A DNA stretch of 39,486 bases, from NCBI GenBank assembly GCA_017556505.1, contig JAFYNS010000195.1, forward strand, positions 1 to 39,486, written 5' to 3'. Of the stretch, positions 24,283 to 32,241 are shown piece by piece (the stretch's first letter is position 1; each line of letters opens with the position of its first letter). The notes beneath the pieces are model-generated. The model was not told the origin of the DNA, searched no databases, and saw only the letters and a list, made by a program, of their open reading frames with translations. A program made the position numbers and the translations under genes. The stretch is from Bacillota bacterium. Its GTDB lineage: Bacteria; Bacillota; Clostridia; Peptostreptococcales; Anaerovoracaceae.

Positions 24283-25608
24283 ATGATTAAATTGAATACA
24301 TTTTTTGAAACAGCGGACAAATATGCGGAAGAATGCATCCGCATCCGCCGGGATTTACATATGTACCCGGAAGCAGGATGGACGGAATTCAGGACAACTG
24401 CCAAGGTGCTGGAGTTTCTGGAAACAGAAGATTTCCGTGCAGAACTGGGAACGGATATCATTAACCCGGATTACGTGATGGCATATCCGGGAGAAGAAGA
24501 ACTGATGGCACACCGTTTCCGTGCCATGAGCCAGGGCGCAGACCGTTCCATCATCCGCAGAATGGAGGAAAAGGGCGGTTATTCCGGAGCCATGTTTACC
24601 GTAGAAGGAGCAGAAGATGGTCCGACCGTGATTCTTCGGTTTGATATGGACTGTATGGGGGTAGACGAACCGGAAGATAATGCACATTATCCGTATGCTA
24701 TGGATTTTGCTTCGAAGAATGCAGGTCTGATGCACGCCTGCGGCCACGATGCCCACACTGCCATGGGGATGGTGGTGACCCGGATTCTCTACGAAAACCG
24801 CCATCTTCTGAAGGGGAAGGTAAAGGTAATCTTCCAGCCGGCAGAAGAAGGCGTGAGGGGAGCTTATGCCATGGTGCAGAGCGGAATCGCCGATGACGGA
24901 GATTTTGCACTGGGCATACATATCTACCCGTCCGACGGCCCGTACACTGCACTGGCGGGAACCCAGACCGGCCTTTACGCTACCCGCAAGTGGGATGTGA
25001 ACCTGACCGGCAAAACAGCACATGCAGGTGGTGCTCCTCAGGAGGGAAACCATGCCATTATGGCGGCAGTCAATGCCATTTCTGCCATGAACGGTTTCCT
25101 GCAGGACGGCCGAGGCGTGGGAAGGCTGAATGTGGGTACCATTGAAGGCGGTACAGCACGGAATGTAATTCCTGGTTACTGCAGATTTGAGGCAGAAAGC
25201 AGGGGATCTGAAACTGTGGTAGAAGAGCGGATTTTCGAAAAGGCAGAAGGCTGCGTTAAGGCAGCGGCAGAAATGTTTGGCTGCGAATATGAAATTACAA
25301 CGACAGGCATGAGCCCTGCAGGCGGCGGAGATGAAGATCTGGCTGCAGAAATTGCGGCAGCAGCTTCTGAACTGATTCCGGAACTGGAAAAGACCACTCC
25401 GGTTCAGGTTAACACCGGAACGGCTGACGACTTCTGCTTTATTATGGACCGAGTACATGCCAATGGCGGCAAAGCCTGCTATATGTCCCTTCAGACTCAG
25501 CTGGCTGCAGGACTGCATAATTCATATTATGATTTTGATGAGTCCGTGCTTCTGGCTGGCGTAAAAGCCTGCATTGCAGCGCTCCATGTGACCGGAACCA
25601 TTGCATAA
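24283..25608 (+). CDS. M20 amidohydrolase, AbgA-like
   Basis: This is a cytosolic M20-family metallohydrolase of 441 residues. Metal-binding motifs are LRFDMDCMGVDEP (about 115-127), MHACGHDAHTAMGM (about 147-160) and FQPAEEGVRGA (about 183-193), with a dimerisation domain near 235-345 (TGKTAHAGGAPQEG). The extra segment between the first helix and the catalytic core (YVMAYPGEEELMAHRF and onward) is characteristic of the aminobenzoyl-glutamate hydrolase AbgA branch, so N-acyl-amino acids or p-aminobenzoyl-glutamate are likely substrates. ATG 24283 has AGGAGG in front and sits 14 bases upstream of a LysO-type exporter gene in the same operon, which points to amino-acid release and export. Confidence 0.85.
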   Translation: MIKLNTFFETADKYAEECIRIRRDLHMYPEAGWTEFRTTAKVLEFLETEDFRAELGTDIINPDYVMAYPGEEELMAHRFRAMSQGADRSIIRRMEEKGGYSGAMFTVEGAEDGPTVILRFDMDCMGVDEPEDNAHYPYAMDFASKNAGLMHACGHDAHTAMGMVVTRILYENRHLLKGKVKVIFQPAEEGVRGAYAMVQSGIADDGDFALGIHIYPSDGPYTALAGTQTGLYATRKWDVNLTGKTAHAGGAPQEGNHAIMAAVNAISAMNGFLQDGRGVGRLNVGTIEGGTARNVIPGYCRFEAESRGSETVVEERIFEKAEGCVKAAAEMFGCEYEITTTGMSPAGGGDEDLAAEIAAAASELIPELEKTTPVQVNTGTADDFCFIMDRVHANGGKACYMSLQTQLAAGLHNSYYDFDESVLLAGVKACIAALHVTGTIA

Positions 25609-25622
25609 GAAGGAGGAATCCT

Positions 25623-26594
25623 GTGAACGTATATGTACCTTTTATCTGTCTGGCGCTTGGTGCTGCCATTAACTGGCGGGGGCTGCCGCAGCCGGTTCTG
25701 AAAGCTTTTGACGGGTTGATGAATCTGGCCCTGGTGGTTCTAATGGCGGTTATCGGTATCAATATCGGTGTCAGTGATGAAGTGATGAATAATCTGGGAC
25801 GGATCGGTATGAATTGTCTGACCATTTCACTGATGGCAATCACCGGAGCTGTTGCCCTGGTGGTGCTCTGTGAGAAGACCGTCATGCCTCTGGAAAAAAT
25901 CCGTCTGCAGGTGGCCGCGGAAACCAGGCAAAATCCGGCGGCTCCCATGCCGGATGTATCAGCAGAGGATGGCAGCAAGTCCGGCTTTTCTCCGCTGGTG
26001 CTGGTGATGCCCGGATTTATTGCCGCAGGTATTCTGGTGGGCTGGCTTATCCTCAGTGGCCATGATGTGGCCTGGGTAGATACGGTGCTGACGGTTTCCC
26101 TGATTTTCCTGTATACAGGGGTAGGGGTGAGCCTGGCGTCCAGTAAAAGTGTCTTTGGCTACATCCGCCGTCTGGGACTTCGGATTCTCTGGATGCCTCT
26201 GGCTATTTTCTGCGGCTGCCTGCTGGGAGGACTGGTGAGCGGTCTGATTCTGGGAGTTCCCATGAACTGGTCTGTCATGTCTGCCAGCGGAATGGGCTAT
26301 TACAGCCTGACCGGTGCTTTCATGACGGAAACCTACGGTATTGAAGCAGGTACCTACGGTTTTATTGTAAATGTTTCCCGTGACGTGTTTACGGTGCTGC
26401 TGCTTCCGGTTCTGATTCGTATCAGCAAAGGCAGTCCCATCGCCAGCGGTGCAGGTGGGTGCATGGATACCATGCTGGTACCGGTGAGCCGCTATGTAGG
26501 CCCGGAACTGTCCCTTGTGGCATTGATCAGCGGAACCATTCTGACCTTCGTGGTTCCCGTGTGGCTGCCAATTGCGGCAAACATTCTTTTATGA
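25623..26594 (+). CDS. LysO-family (DUF340) lysine exporter-like membrane protein
   Basis: The 323-residue protein has two groups of membrane segments separated by a hydrophilic linker (about 95-122). The first part matches the short N-terminal LysO domain (GINIGVSDEVMNNL), the second the large one (VGVSLASSKSVFGYIRRLG, GMGYYSLTGAFMTE, NVSRDVFTVLLLPVLIR). E. coli LysO exports lysine and its toxic analogue. The start is GTG 25623 with AGGAGG eight bases before it. Co-transcription with an amidohydrolase suggests export of an amino acid released by that enzyme; lysine is a guess. Confidence 0.82.
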   Translation: MNVYVPFICLALGAAINWRGLPQPVLKAFDGLMNLALVVLMAVIGINIGVSDEVMNNLGRIGMNCLTISLMAITGAVALVVLCEKTVMPLEKIRLQVAAETRQNPAAPMPDVSAEDGSKSGFSPLVLVMPGFIAAGILVGWLILSGHDVAWVDTVLTVSLIFLYTGVGVSLASSKSVFGYIRRLGLRILWMPLAIFCGCLLGGLVSGLILGVPMNWSVMSASGMGYYSLTGAFMTETYGIEAGTYGFIVNVSRDVFTVLLLPVLIRISKGSPIASGAGGCMDTMLVPVSRYVGPELSLVALISGTILTFVVPVWLPIAANILL

Positions 26595-26661
26595 TGTTGT
26601 TTGCAAACCACAAAAATACGATAAAAAAACAATTTTTATGATGAATTGCCACAAAAAACTA

Positions 26662-26689
26662 TTGATTTTTGCGACTGGGCGCGTATAAT
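26662..26689 (+). promoter_or_regulatory. Sigma-A promoter for a short RNA or leader
   Basis: TTGATT (26662-26667), 16-base spacer and a perfect TATAAT (26684-26689). It lies 68 bases after the lysO stop and points into a hairpin/terminator unit that contains no obvious gene. Confidence 0.7.
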
Positions 26690-26695
26690 AATGAA

Positions 26696-26817
26696 CGGAA
26701 GAAAAGAAAGGCGGAAAGCATCATAGTTAAGCTAGTTCTTTCTCCTAACCCGCCTTTCATATATCGCCCAGCTTGTGAGGAGTCCCTGCCTGAATTTGGA
26801 CTCCTCAATTTTTTTTT
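26696..26817 (+). ncRNA. Candidate small RNA or attenuator leader
   Basis: About 122 bases begin at the predicted start of the TATAAT promoter. Stem 1 pairs GAAAGGCGG (26706-26714) with CCGCCTTTC (26750-26758); inside it AAAG and CTTT close an inner loop. The single-stranded TCTCCTAA segment (26741-26748) is a C-rich anti-Shine-Dalgarno-like sequence. Stem 2 is a perfect intrinsic terminator, TGAGGAGTCC / GGACTCCTCA (26776-26785, 26798-26807), followed by nine T. No open frame of note fits. CTCCT (26742-26746) can pair with AGGAG (26778-26782) in the terminator's left arm, so the unit could switch between a terminated and a read-through form ahead of the sigma factor gene. I do not recognise a known RNA family. 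Confidence 0.6.
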
Positions 26818-26833
26818 GAATATATTGTCAGAC

Positions 26834-26862
26834 GAAAACATTCTGCTGCAGAAATACGTATA
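26834..26862 (+). promoter_or_regulatory. Candidate ECF-sigma autoregulated promoter
   Basis: GAAAAC (26834-26839), 17-base spacer and CGTATA (26857-26862) resemble ECF promoters (AAC -35 motif, CGT -10 motif) and lie directly upstream of the ECF sigma factor gene. Such self-activation is usual in this family. Confidence 0.5.
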
Positions 26863-26887
26863 TAAAGTGAAAAGGAGGTGATTGGAA

Positions 26888-27418
26888 ATGAGCCAAAAGT
26901 CAGAAGGCGGACTGCAGGAACAGGTGGCACAGCTGTACGGGACATATGTGGATATGGTTTACCGGATTGCTGTGCTCTATCTGAAGGAACCTGCAGCAGC
27001 GGAAGATGCGGTGCAGGAGGTGTTCGTAAAACTGATGCACTGGCTGGCGCGCGGCCGGTTACAGGAAAAAGAACACATAAAACGCTGGCTCATTGTCACC
27101 ACGAAAACCACTTGTATGGATGAATTGCGGCGGCAGAAACGGCAGAGTACAGATCCGATAGAAGCGGGAGATTTCTGCAGTTTGCCGGCCGTATGGCAGT
27201 CCGGACAGGGACCGGACGGAGAACGTCTCAGGGAGGTTCATGATGCGCTGATGAGACTTTCTGAGGATTGCCGGCTGGTCATGTACCTTTTCTATTTCGA
27301 AGGTTACAGTTCGGCGGAAATCGCCGGGATGCTCCATATGAACCACAGCACGGTACGGGGAAAGCTTCGGACCGGGCGGCGGAGAATGCGGATTTTGCTG
27401 GAGGAGGACAGAGAATGA
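26888..27418 (+). CDS. ECF-type RNA polymerase sigma factor
   Basis: The 176-residue protein has sigma region 2 (about 10-85: YVDMVYRIAVLYLKEPAAAEDAVQEVFVKL and the DELRRQKR segment) and region 4 (about 115-170: LSEDCRLVMYLFYFEGYSSAEIAGMLH plus a helix-turn-helix HSTVRGKLRTGRRRM). Region 3 is absent, as in ECF factors. The start is ATG 26888, seven bases after GGAGGTGA. Its stop overlaps the next gene's start by 4 bases (ATGA), so sigma and anti-sigma are co-translated. Confidence 0.9.
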   Translation: MSQKSEGGLQEQVAQLYGTYVDMVYRIAVLYLKEPAAAEDAVQEVFVKLMHWLARGRLQEKEHIKRWLIVTTKTTCMDELRRQKRQSTDPIEAGDFCSLPAVWQSGQGPDGERLREVHDALMRLSEDCRLVMYLFYFEGYSSAEIAGMLHMNHSTVRGKLRTGRRRMRILLEEDRE

Positions 27419-28347
27419 GACAAGAGGATATAAGAGAATATTTCCGAAGCCAGGGACCTTCTGAAACGCAGAAGGACCGCATACTGGCAGGGGTGCTGGA
27501 GCAGTATGAACAGGAAACACAGGGGGAATTTCATATGTGCACGAAAACGAAAAGAAGCGTATCAAAGATTGTTGCAATTGCGGCAGTAATGGTGCTGACC
27601 ACGGTATCTGCTTTCGCAGCGGTACCGGAATTCAGGGACTGGATTGGCGGACAGTTCGGCCTGACTGCGGAACAGGAAGCGGATCTGGCTGCATCCGGCA
27701 CACTGCAAAACATTCAGGCCTCTGCTTCAAACGGAAATCTGACTATGACGGTGCATCAGGCTTTAGTCGATGAACAGGGAATGTATATTATCTACGATGT
27801 GGATTCTGACGATGGGTCTGCAGTGGATGTGAGTCTGGATGATTTACAGTTTCAGGCGTCTGAAAGCGCAGGCGTGTTTCTCTATAGTATTGAACAGAAG
27901 GTCCTGGAAACGCGGGAAGACGGTGTGACATGCATGGCGCTGCTTACTGGTCTGGAGGATCTGAGTGGGCAGGAGGTAAGCCTTTCTTCCTGCGGTCTGA
28001 CCTGCCGGTGGACTGTCGGTGAAACAGCAGAGATACAGAAGATAGAAGCAGATCTGACAGGAAAGGATCTCTGGACGGGAAGACCGTACCATGTGACAGG
28101 ATGCGGTCTGTCTCCAATCTGTGTCAAGCTGGATCTGGATGGTGCAGAACGCCTGCAGGATTCCGGATTTCCGGATCAGGTTGCAGTGGAAGTGGCAAAT
28201 ACAGACGGCAGCGTGAAAACGATACAGTCCGTCGGCAGCTGCGGCAAGGAAACAGAAGACTATCGCTATCAGATGTTCCTCTTTGATGAAATCATCGATG
28301 TGGACCGTGTACAGGCAGTCTATGTGGACGGTGTAAAACTGAATTAG
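27415..28347 (+). CDS. Membrane-anchored anti-sigma factor-like protein (DUF4179 type)
   Basis: The protein has 310 residues. A 40-residue cytosolic start with helices (QKDRILAGVLEQY) would hold the sigma factor. A single membrane segment follows (about 50-70, IVAIAAVMVLTTVSAFA), then a large outer domain of beta strands that contains four to six cysteines in the region 160-260. The layout matches DUF4179 anti-sigma proteins. The outer domain probably senses an envelope signal. ATG 27415 overlaps the sigma gene stop by 4 bases and a terminator follows. Confidence 0.8.
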   Translation: MRQEDIREYFRSQGPSETQKDRILAGVLEQYEQETQGEFHMCTKTKRSVSKIVAIAAVMVLTTVSAFAAVPEFRDWIGGQFGLTAEQEADLAASGTLQNIQASASNGNLTMTVHQALVDEQGMYIIYDVDSDDGSAVDVSLDDLQFQASESAGVFLYSIEQKVLETREDGVTCMALLTGLEDLSGQEVSLSSCGLTCRWTVGETAEIQKIEADLTGKDLWTGRPYHVTGCGLSPICVKLDLDGAERLQDSGFPDQVAVEVANTDGSVKTIQSVGSCGKETEDYRYQMFLFDEIIDVDRVQAVYVDGVKLN

Positions 28348-28353
28348 GGTGAA

Positions 28354-28386
28354 AAAAGACCGGTTTCTTTCTGAACCGGTCTTTTC
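28354..28386. terminator. Bidirectional terminator
   Basis: AAAAGACCGGTT (28354-28365) and AACCGGTCTTTT (28374-28385) are perfectly complementary with an 8-base loop. It lies between the convergent anti-sigma (+) and threonine aldolase (-) genes. Confidence 0.92.
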
Positions 28387-28411
28387 CTTGCCATACTTGC
28401 CATATATAAAG

Positions 28412-29461
28412 TTACATTGCTGCAATATCTGCCAGCAGTACGTCCAGGTCTTCCCGGCGGCTGCTCCATGCAGTGCAGAAACGGACTATGCGGTGTTCTT
28501 CATCTACCCAGTCCATGTATTCTACGATATGCTTCTTTTCGAGAGCGGCCAGCTGGTCCTTGTGCAGAATGACAAACTGCTGATTGGTTGGGCTGTCTAC
28601 GGCAAACTTTACGCCTTTGGCTTCGAAGGCTGCCTTCAGTTCCATAGCGTATTCTGCTGCACGGCGGCATTCGGTGTAGTAAAGAGCATTCTTGCCGCCC
28701 TTAAACAGGGTATAGAACTGAATACCCATGAGCCATCCCTTGGCCAGAACTGCACCGCGCTGCTTCATGTAGAAACGGAATGATTTTTTCAGCTGATCAT
28801 TCATGATGACTACAGCTTCACCAAACATGGTGCCGCACTTGGTTCCGCCGATGTAGAACACATCAGCCAGCTCAGCGATATCTTCCAGTGTCACATCACC
28901 GGAAGGTGCGGTCAGTCCGTACCCCATACGGGCACCGTCCAGGAAGAGATACATGCCATACTTGTCACAGACTTCTCTGAGTGCTTTCAGTTCTGCCAGA
29001 GAGTAGAGAGTCCCCCATTCGGTAGGGGAAGAAATATAGACCATCTTTGGCTGGGTCAGGTGTTCCTGTGTTTCATCGAAGTAGAAGCGGGCTGCTTCTG
29101 CATCCAGTGCTTCAGCATGAACTTTACCGTCTTCTGATTTCAGAGCCAGCATCTTGTGGCCGGTAGCTTCAATGGAGCCAGCTTCGTGGCAGTTGATGTG
29201 ACCTGCTTCGACACAGACCACACTTTCGATTGGGCGCAGGGCTGCAGTGATGACGGTCAGGTTTGCCTGCGTGCCGCCTGCAAGGAAGTGAATGTCAGCG
29301 CGGTCCGCCTGAGCGCCGAAATGGCTCTTGATTTCGGATTTTGCCGCGTCACACCATTCATCAAAGCCGTAGCCTCCGAAGTGCTGATCATTGATTTCAG
29401 AAAGTGCCTTCAGGACTTCCGGATGGGCACCGTGATTATAGTCATTGTTCCAACGTAACAT
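28412..29461 (-). CDS. ltaE: Threonine aldolase / beta-eliminating lyase family enzyme
   Basis: This PLP-dependent fold-type I enzyme of 349 residues probably splits L-threonine or allo-threonine to glycine and acetaldehyde. Visible landmarks are NDYNHGAHPEVL near the start, FLAGGTQANLTVITAAL near 59-75 (cofactor phosphate site), LDGARMGYGL near 175-184 (the Asp that holds the PLP ring nitrogen) and IGGTKCGTMFGEAVV near 203-217 (the PLP lysine). The gene stands alone, with AAGGAG before ATG 29461 and divergent from a MATE exporter. Other enzymes of the beta-eliminating lyase family cannot be excluded without substrate data. Confidence 0.85.
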   Translation of the reverse strand: MLRWNNDYNHGAHPEVLKALSEINDQHFGGYGFDEWCDAAKSEIKSHFGAQADRADIHFLAGGTQANLTVITAALRPIESVVCVEAGHINCHEAGSIEATGHKMLALKSEDGKVHAEALDAEAARFYFDETQEHLTQPKMVYISSPTEWGTLYSLAELKALREVCDKYGMYLFLDGARMGYGLTAPSGDVTLEDIAELADVFYIGGTKCGTMFGEAVVIMNDQLKKSFRFYMKQRGAVLAKGWLMGIQFYTLFKGGKNALYYTECRRAAEYAMELKAAFEAKGVKFAVDSPTNQQFVILHKDQLAALEKKHIVEYMDWVDEEHRIVRFCTAWSSRREDLDVLLADIAAM

Positions 29462-29559
29462 AATGTAAGTCTCCTTTTTTCGTACATATATTTTATTCTA
29501 CCACTTTTCAGGGGCGGGGGCAATGGGGTATACTGAAGAGAGGGAAAGGAGCGAATGTT

Positions 29560-30891
29560 TTGGAACAGAAGACGATTTATGATAAACCGGTCCGCATGCG
29601 GACTATGCTGAAATTCACATTTCCAACCATGATCCTCATGATCTTTTCATCATTATATACGGTGGCAGACGGCATCGTTGTGTCCAACTTCGTGGGAAGC
29701 CTCGGACTGTCAGCTATCAATATCGTCTATCCTCTGCTGAATGTGACCATGGCCGTAAGCCTGATGCTGTCCACCGGCAGCAATGCGATTATTGCGAAAA
29801 AGCTGGGGGAAGGCAAGGGGGAAGAAGCCAACCGGTTCATGAGTCTGGTAACTCTGGTGACAGTTCTGGCTGTGGGAGTGCTGGTGAGTGTGATGATGCT
29901 GTTTGAGGAACCCCTGTATTATCTGCTGGGATCTGACGATGAACTGATGCCTTACTGTATTGAATACGGGCGGATCGTGGTACCGGGAGCGGTTTTCCTG
30001 GCGCTGCAGTTTGTTTTCCAGACTTTTCTGGTGACGGCAGACCGCCCTAAACTTGCCATGTGGCTTACTGTTGGCGGCGGCGTTTTGAACATTGTGCTGG
30101 ATATCCTTCTGGTGGGACCGCTGCATATGGGAGTTGCCGGTGCGGCCATTGCCTCTGTGACAGGACAGGCTGTGGCAGGAATAATTCCTGTAGTGCTGTT
30201 CTTTGATAAAAAGCTGCTGATTCATTTTCAGGGGCCGAAGTGGGAAGGCAGGGAACTGGTTTATGCCATGGGCAATGGCTCTTCGGAAATGGTAGGCAGT
30301 ATGGCCGGTGCCATCACTACCGTACTGTTTAATGTGCAGATGATGTCCCTGGTAGGGGAAAAAGGGGTTGCAGCCATCAGTGCGGTACTCTATCTGGACT
30401 TTATTTTCGTAGCTATCTTTATCGGTTTTACTTCCGGAATTGCTCCGGTTATCAGCTACAATTACGGTGCGGAAAACTACCGGAACCTGCATAAACTTTT
30501 CGTCATCTGCCTGAAGGTGATAGGATTCTTCGCTGTCGTCATGTTCGTATTATCTGAACTGTTTAACCGGCAGTTGGCCATGATCTTTGCTTCTGCCGAC
30601 CCGGTGCTGGCGGACCTGATGATAGCAGGATTCCGGATTTTCGCCCTGAAGTTCCTCTTCTCCGGCTTTATCATGATGGCATCCAGCTTCTTTACCGCCC
30701 TGAACAATGGCAAAATCTCTGCGCTGATCTCCTTCCTGAGGACTTTCGTGCTGGAAATGTCCGCACTGATTCTGCTGCCGAAGATGTGGGGGCTCATTGG
30801 TGTGTGGGTGGCTGTGCCGATTTCTGAGTTTATCGGTTTACTCATTGCTGTCGGACTGCTGGTGAAGCACAAGAAGGTATATCATTATTGA
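29560..30891 (+). CDS. MATE-family multidrug/metabolite efflux transporter
   Basis: This membrane protein of 443 residues has twelve hydrophobic segments in two related halves. MATE features include TFPTMILMIFSSLYTVADGIVVSNFVG near 17-43, GLSAINIVYPLLNVTMA near 47-63 and APVISYNYGAENYRNLHKLF near 296-315. It exchanges cations for drugs or metabolites; the substrate is unknown. The start is TTG 29560, with AAGGAG at 29546-29551; no in-frame ATG lies close to that ribosome site, so the rare start is likely real. A possible -10 (TATACT, 29529-29534) lies just upstream. A terminator follows. Confidence 0.88.
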   Translation: MEQKTIYDKPVRMRTMLKFTFPTMILMIFSSLYTVADGIVVSNFVGSLGLSAINIVYPLLNVTMAVSLMLSTGSNAIIAKKLGEGKGEEANRFMSLVTLVTVLAVGVLVSVMMLFEEPLYYLLGSDDELMPYCIEYGRIVVPGAVFLALQFVFQTFLVTADRPKLAMWLTVGGGVLNIVLDILLVGPLHMGVAGAAIASVTGQAVAGIIPVVLFFDKKLLIHFQGPKWEGRELVYAMGNGSSEMVGSMAGAITTVLFNVQMMSLVGEKGVAAISAVLYLDFIFVAIFIGFTSGIAPVISYNYGAENYRNLHKLFVICLKVIGFFAVVMFVLSELFNRQLAMIFASADPVLADLMIAGFRIFALKFLFSGFIMMASSFFTALNNGKISALISFLRTFVLEMSALILLPKMWGLIGVWVAVPISEFIGLLIAVGLLVKHKKVYHY

Positions 30892-30905
30892 TCACTTACA
30901 ATATC

Positions 30906-30931
30906 AGAACAGCCTTCGGGCTGTTCTTTTT
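30906..30931 (+). terminator. Terminator after MATE gene
   Basis: AGAACAGCC-TTCG-GGCTGTTCT is a perfect stem with a stable TTCG tetraloop, followed by a T-run. Confidence 0.93.
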
Positions 30932-30963
30932 ATGTATATATATAATTTAACACTTTAAAGTAC

Positions 30964-30992
30964 TTGACAGGAAGGATATGTATATGTATTAT
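30964..30992 (+). promoter_or_regulatory. Sigma-A promoter of the GntR-ABC operon
   Basis: TTGACA (30964-30969), 17-base spacer and TATTAT (30987-30992) give a near-consensus promoter, overlapped by the palindromic operator at 30985-31020. The leader is about 108 bases. Confidence 0.85.
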
Positions 30993-31020
30993 TGTATTAA
31001 CTAAATAGTACAATAATACA
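30985..31020 (+). promoter_or_regulatory. 36-bp palindromic operator (GntR/YtrA)
   Basis: TGTATTATTGTA and TACAATAATACA form perfect 12-base arms around 12 bases. The palindrome covers the -10 box and the start site, so a bound dimer would block transcription. The YtrA-type regulator encoded next is the likely binder, giving autorepression relieved by an effector. Confidence 0.75.
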
Positions 31021-31027
31021 AGGGGAG

Positions 31028-31060
31028 TGCTGCAGAAGAAACAGAAGGGGAACTGCAGCA
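31028..31060 (+). other. Leader hairpin upstream of the GntR gene
   Basis: TGCTGCAG (31028-31035) and CTGCAGCA (31053-31060) are perfectly complementary with a 17-base A/G-rich loop. It lies in the 5' leader, without a T-run, and may affect mRNA stability or translation. Confidence 0.5.
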
Positions 31061-31106
31061 TCCATACAGGAAACTTATATAGAAGTACAGGAAAGGAGGC
31101 CGCAGG

Positions 31107-31496
31107 ATGGACAAAAAACTTCAGGAAAACATGCCCATCTATATGCAGATCATGAACCGGGTTAGAGGTGCAGTTGCATCAGGGGAGCTGGCACCGGGAG
31201 AACGTGTGGCGTCGGTAAGAGAAATGGCGGCGGATTTTGAAGTGAATCCAAACACCATGCAGAGAGCATTAAATGAACTGGAACGTGAGGGGCTGCTGGT
31301 ATCGGAGAGAACGGCAGGAAGATTTGTTACCATGGACCGGAAGCTCATCGCTCAGCTGAAGAGGGAGGCGGCAGAAGACGCAGCGGATGCATTCCGCAGA
31401 GAAATGCTGGCACTGGGCTTCAGTGAAGAAGAAATGATTGAATTTTTTTGCCGGCGATGTGAAAGTGTAGAATTCATGGAAGAAAGGATTGGCTAA
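31107..31496 (+). CDS. GntR-family transcriptional regulator, YtrA subfamily
   Basis: This 129-residue protein has a winged helix at the N-terminus (PIYMQIMNRVRGAVASGELAPGERVASVREMAADFEVNPNTMQRAL, about 10-54, then the wing LLVSERTAGRFV) and only a short C-terminal helical part. That small size and the following ABC genes define the YtrA subfamily. Such regulators repress their own operon and respond to cell-wall stress or small effectors. ATG 31107 follows AAAGGAGG, and the ATPase gene starts 2 bases after its stop. Confidence 0.9.
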   Translation: MDKKLQENMPIYMQIMNRVRGAVASGELAPGERVASVREMAADFEVNPNTMQRALNELEREGLLVSERTAGRFVTMDRKLIAQLKREAAEDAADAFRREMLALGFSEEEMIEFFCRRCESVEFMEERIG

Positions 31497-31498
31497 CA

Positions 31499-32236
31499 AT
31501 GGCAATGACAGGAGAACGTAAATTGAAACTGGTGGAAAATCCGCCCGTGGTGGAAATCAGAGATGTAACGAAAGATTTTGGTGCGGTCCGGGCACTGGAT
31601 CACGTGAATCTGGAGATTCCGGAAGGTCGTATCATAGGACTTTTGGGACCGAATGGAAGTGGGAAGACCACTCTGTTGAAGATTTTGGCCGGTTTTTATG
31701 CGGAGTACGAAGGGGAAGTACTCATCGATGGTCACAAACCGGGTGCCTTCACAAAGGCCAGGGTTGCATATCTGCCGGATAAGGACGGACTGCCGGAAAA
31801 TATGATGGTTAACGACATCATCAATATTTACCGGACATTCTTCGACGATTTCGATGAAGAAAAGTGCCGCCGCCTGCTGGAAATTTTCGATGTGCGTCCG
31901 ACCGCCATGCCGAAGGAAATGTCCAAAGGGGTTATCGATAAACTGCAGATTTCCCTGCTCATGTCCCGAAATGCCCGGCTCTATCTGCTGGATGAGCCCA
32001 TCGGCGGCGTGGACGTGGAGGCGCGCCAGCATGTGCTGGACCTGATTCTGGAAAATTTCAACCCGCAGGGCACCATGATTATCGTAACTCACCTGGTACG
32101 TGACATTGAACGGCTTTTCGACTCCGTCATCGTTTTAAAGAAAGGGAAAGTAGAATGCTTCGAAGACAGTGACGTGCTCCGCGGTAAATACGGCGGTACG
32201 CTGGAAGAAGCCATGTGTGAAATATTCAGGGGTTAG
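31499..32236 (+). CDS. ABC transporter ATP-binding protein (YtrB-like)
   Basis: This cytosolic ATPase subunit of 245 residues has Walker A GPNGSGKTT (50-58), a variant signature MSKGVIDKLQ (141-150) in place of LSGGQ, Walker B LYLLDEP (161-167) and the H-loop histidine H198. The SKG-type signature is usual in GntR-linked YtrB and other ABC-2 exporters. The Q-loop glutamine is replaced in YLPDKD. It is the only ATPase for the five permease-like proteins in this cluster, so it may dimerise and serve several permease pairs. Confidence 0.92.
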   Translation: MAMTGERKLKLVENPPVVEIRDVTKDFGAVRALDHVNLEIPEGRIIGLLGPNGSGKTTLLKILAGFYAEYEGEVLIDGHKPGAFTKARVAYLPDKDGLPENMMVNDIINIYRTFFDDFDEEKCRRLLEIFDVRPTAMPKEMSKGVIDKLQISLLMSRNARLYLLDEPIGGVDVEARQHVLDLILENFNPQGTMIIVTHLVRDIERLFDSVIVLKKGKVECFEDSDVLRGKYGGTLEEAMCEIFRG

Positions 32237-32241
32237 GCACT

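Noticed and set aside
24355..25518. 387-codon open frame on the minus strand
   Set aside because: It is antisense to the M20 amidohydrolase gene and shows no domain or start signal.
26675..26771. Terminal inverted repeats of a small mobile element
   Set aside because: Arms are only seven bases long (CTGGGCG/CGCCCAG), there is no transposase and no target duplication.
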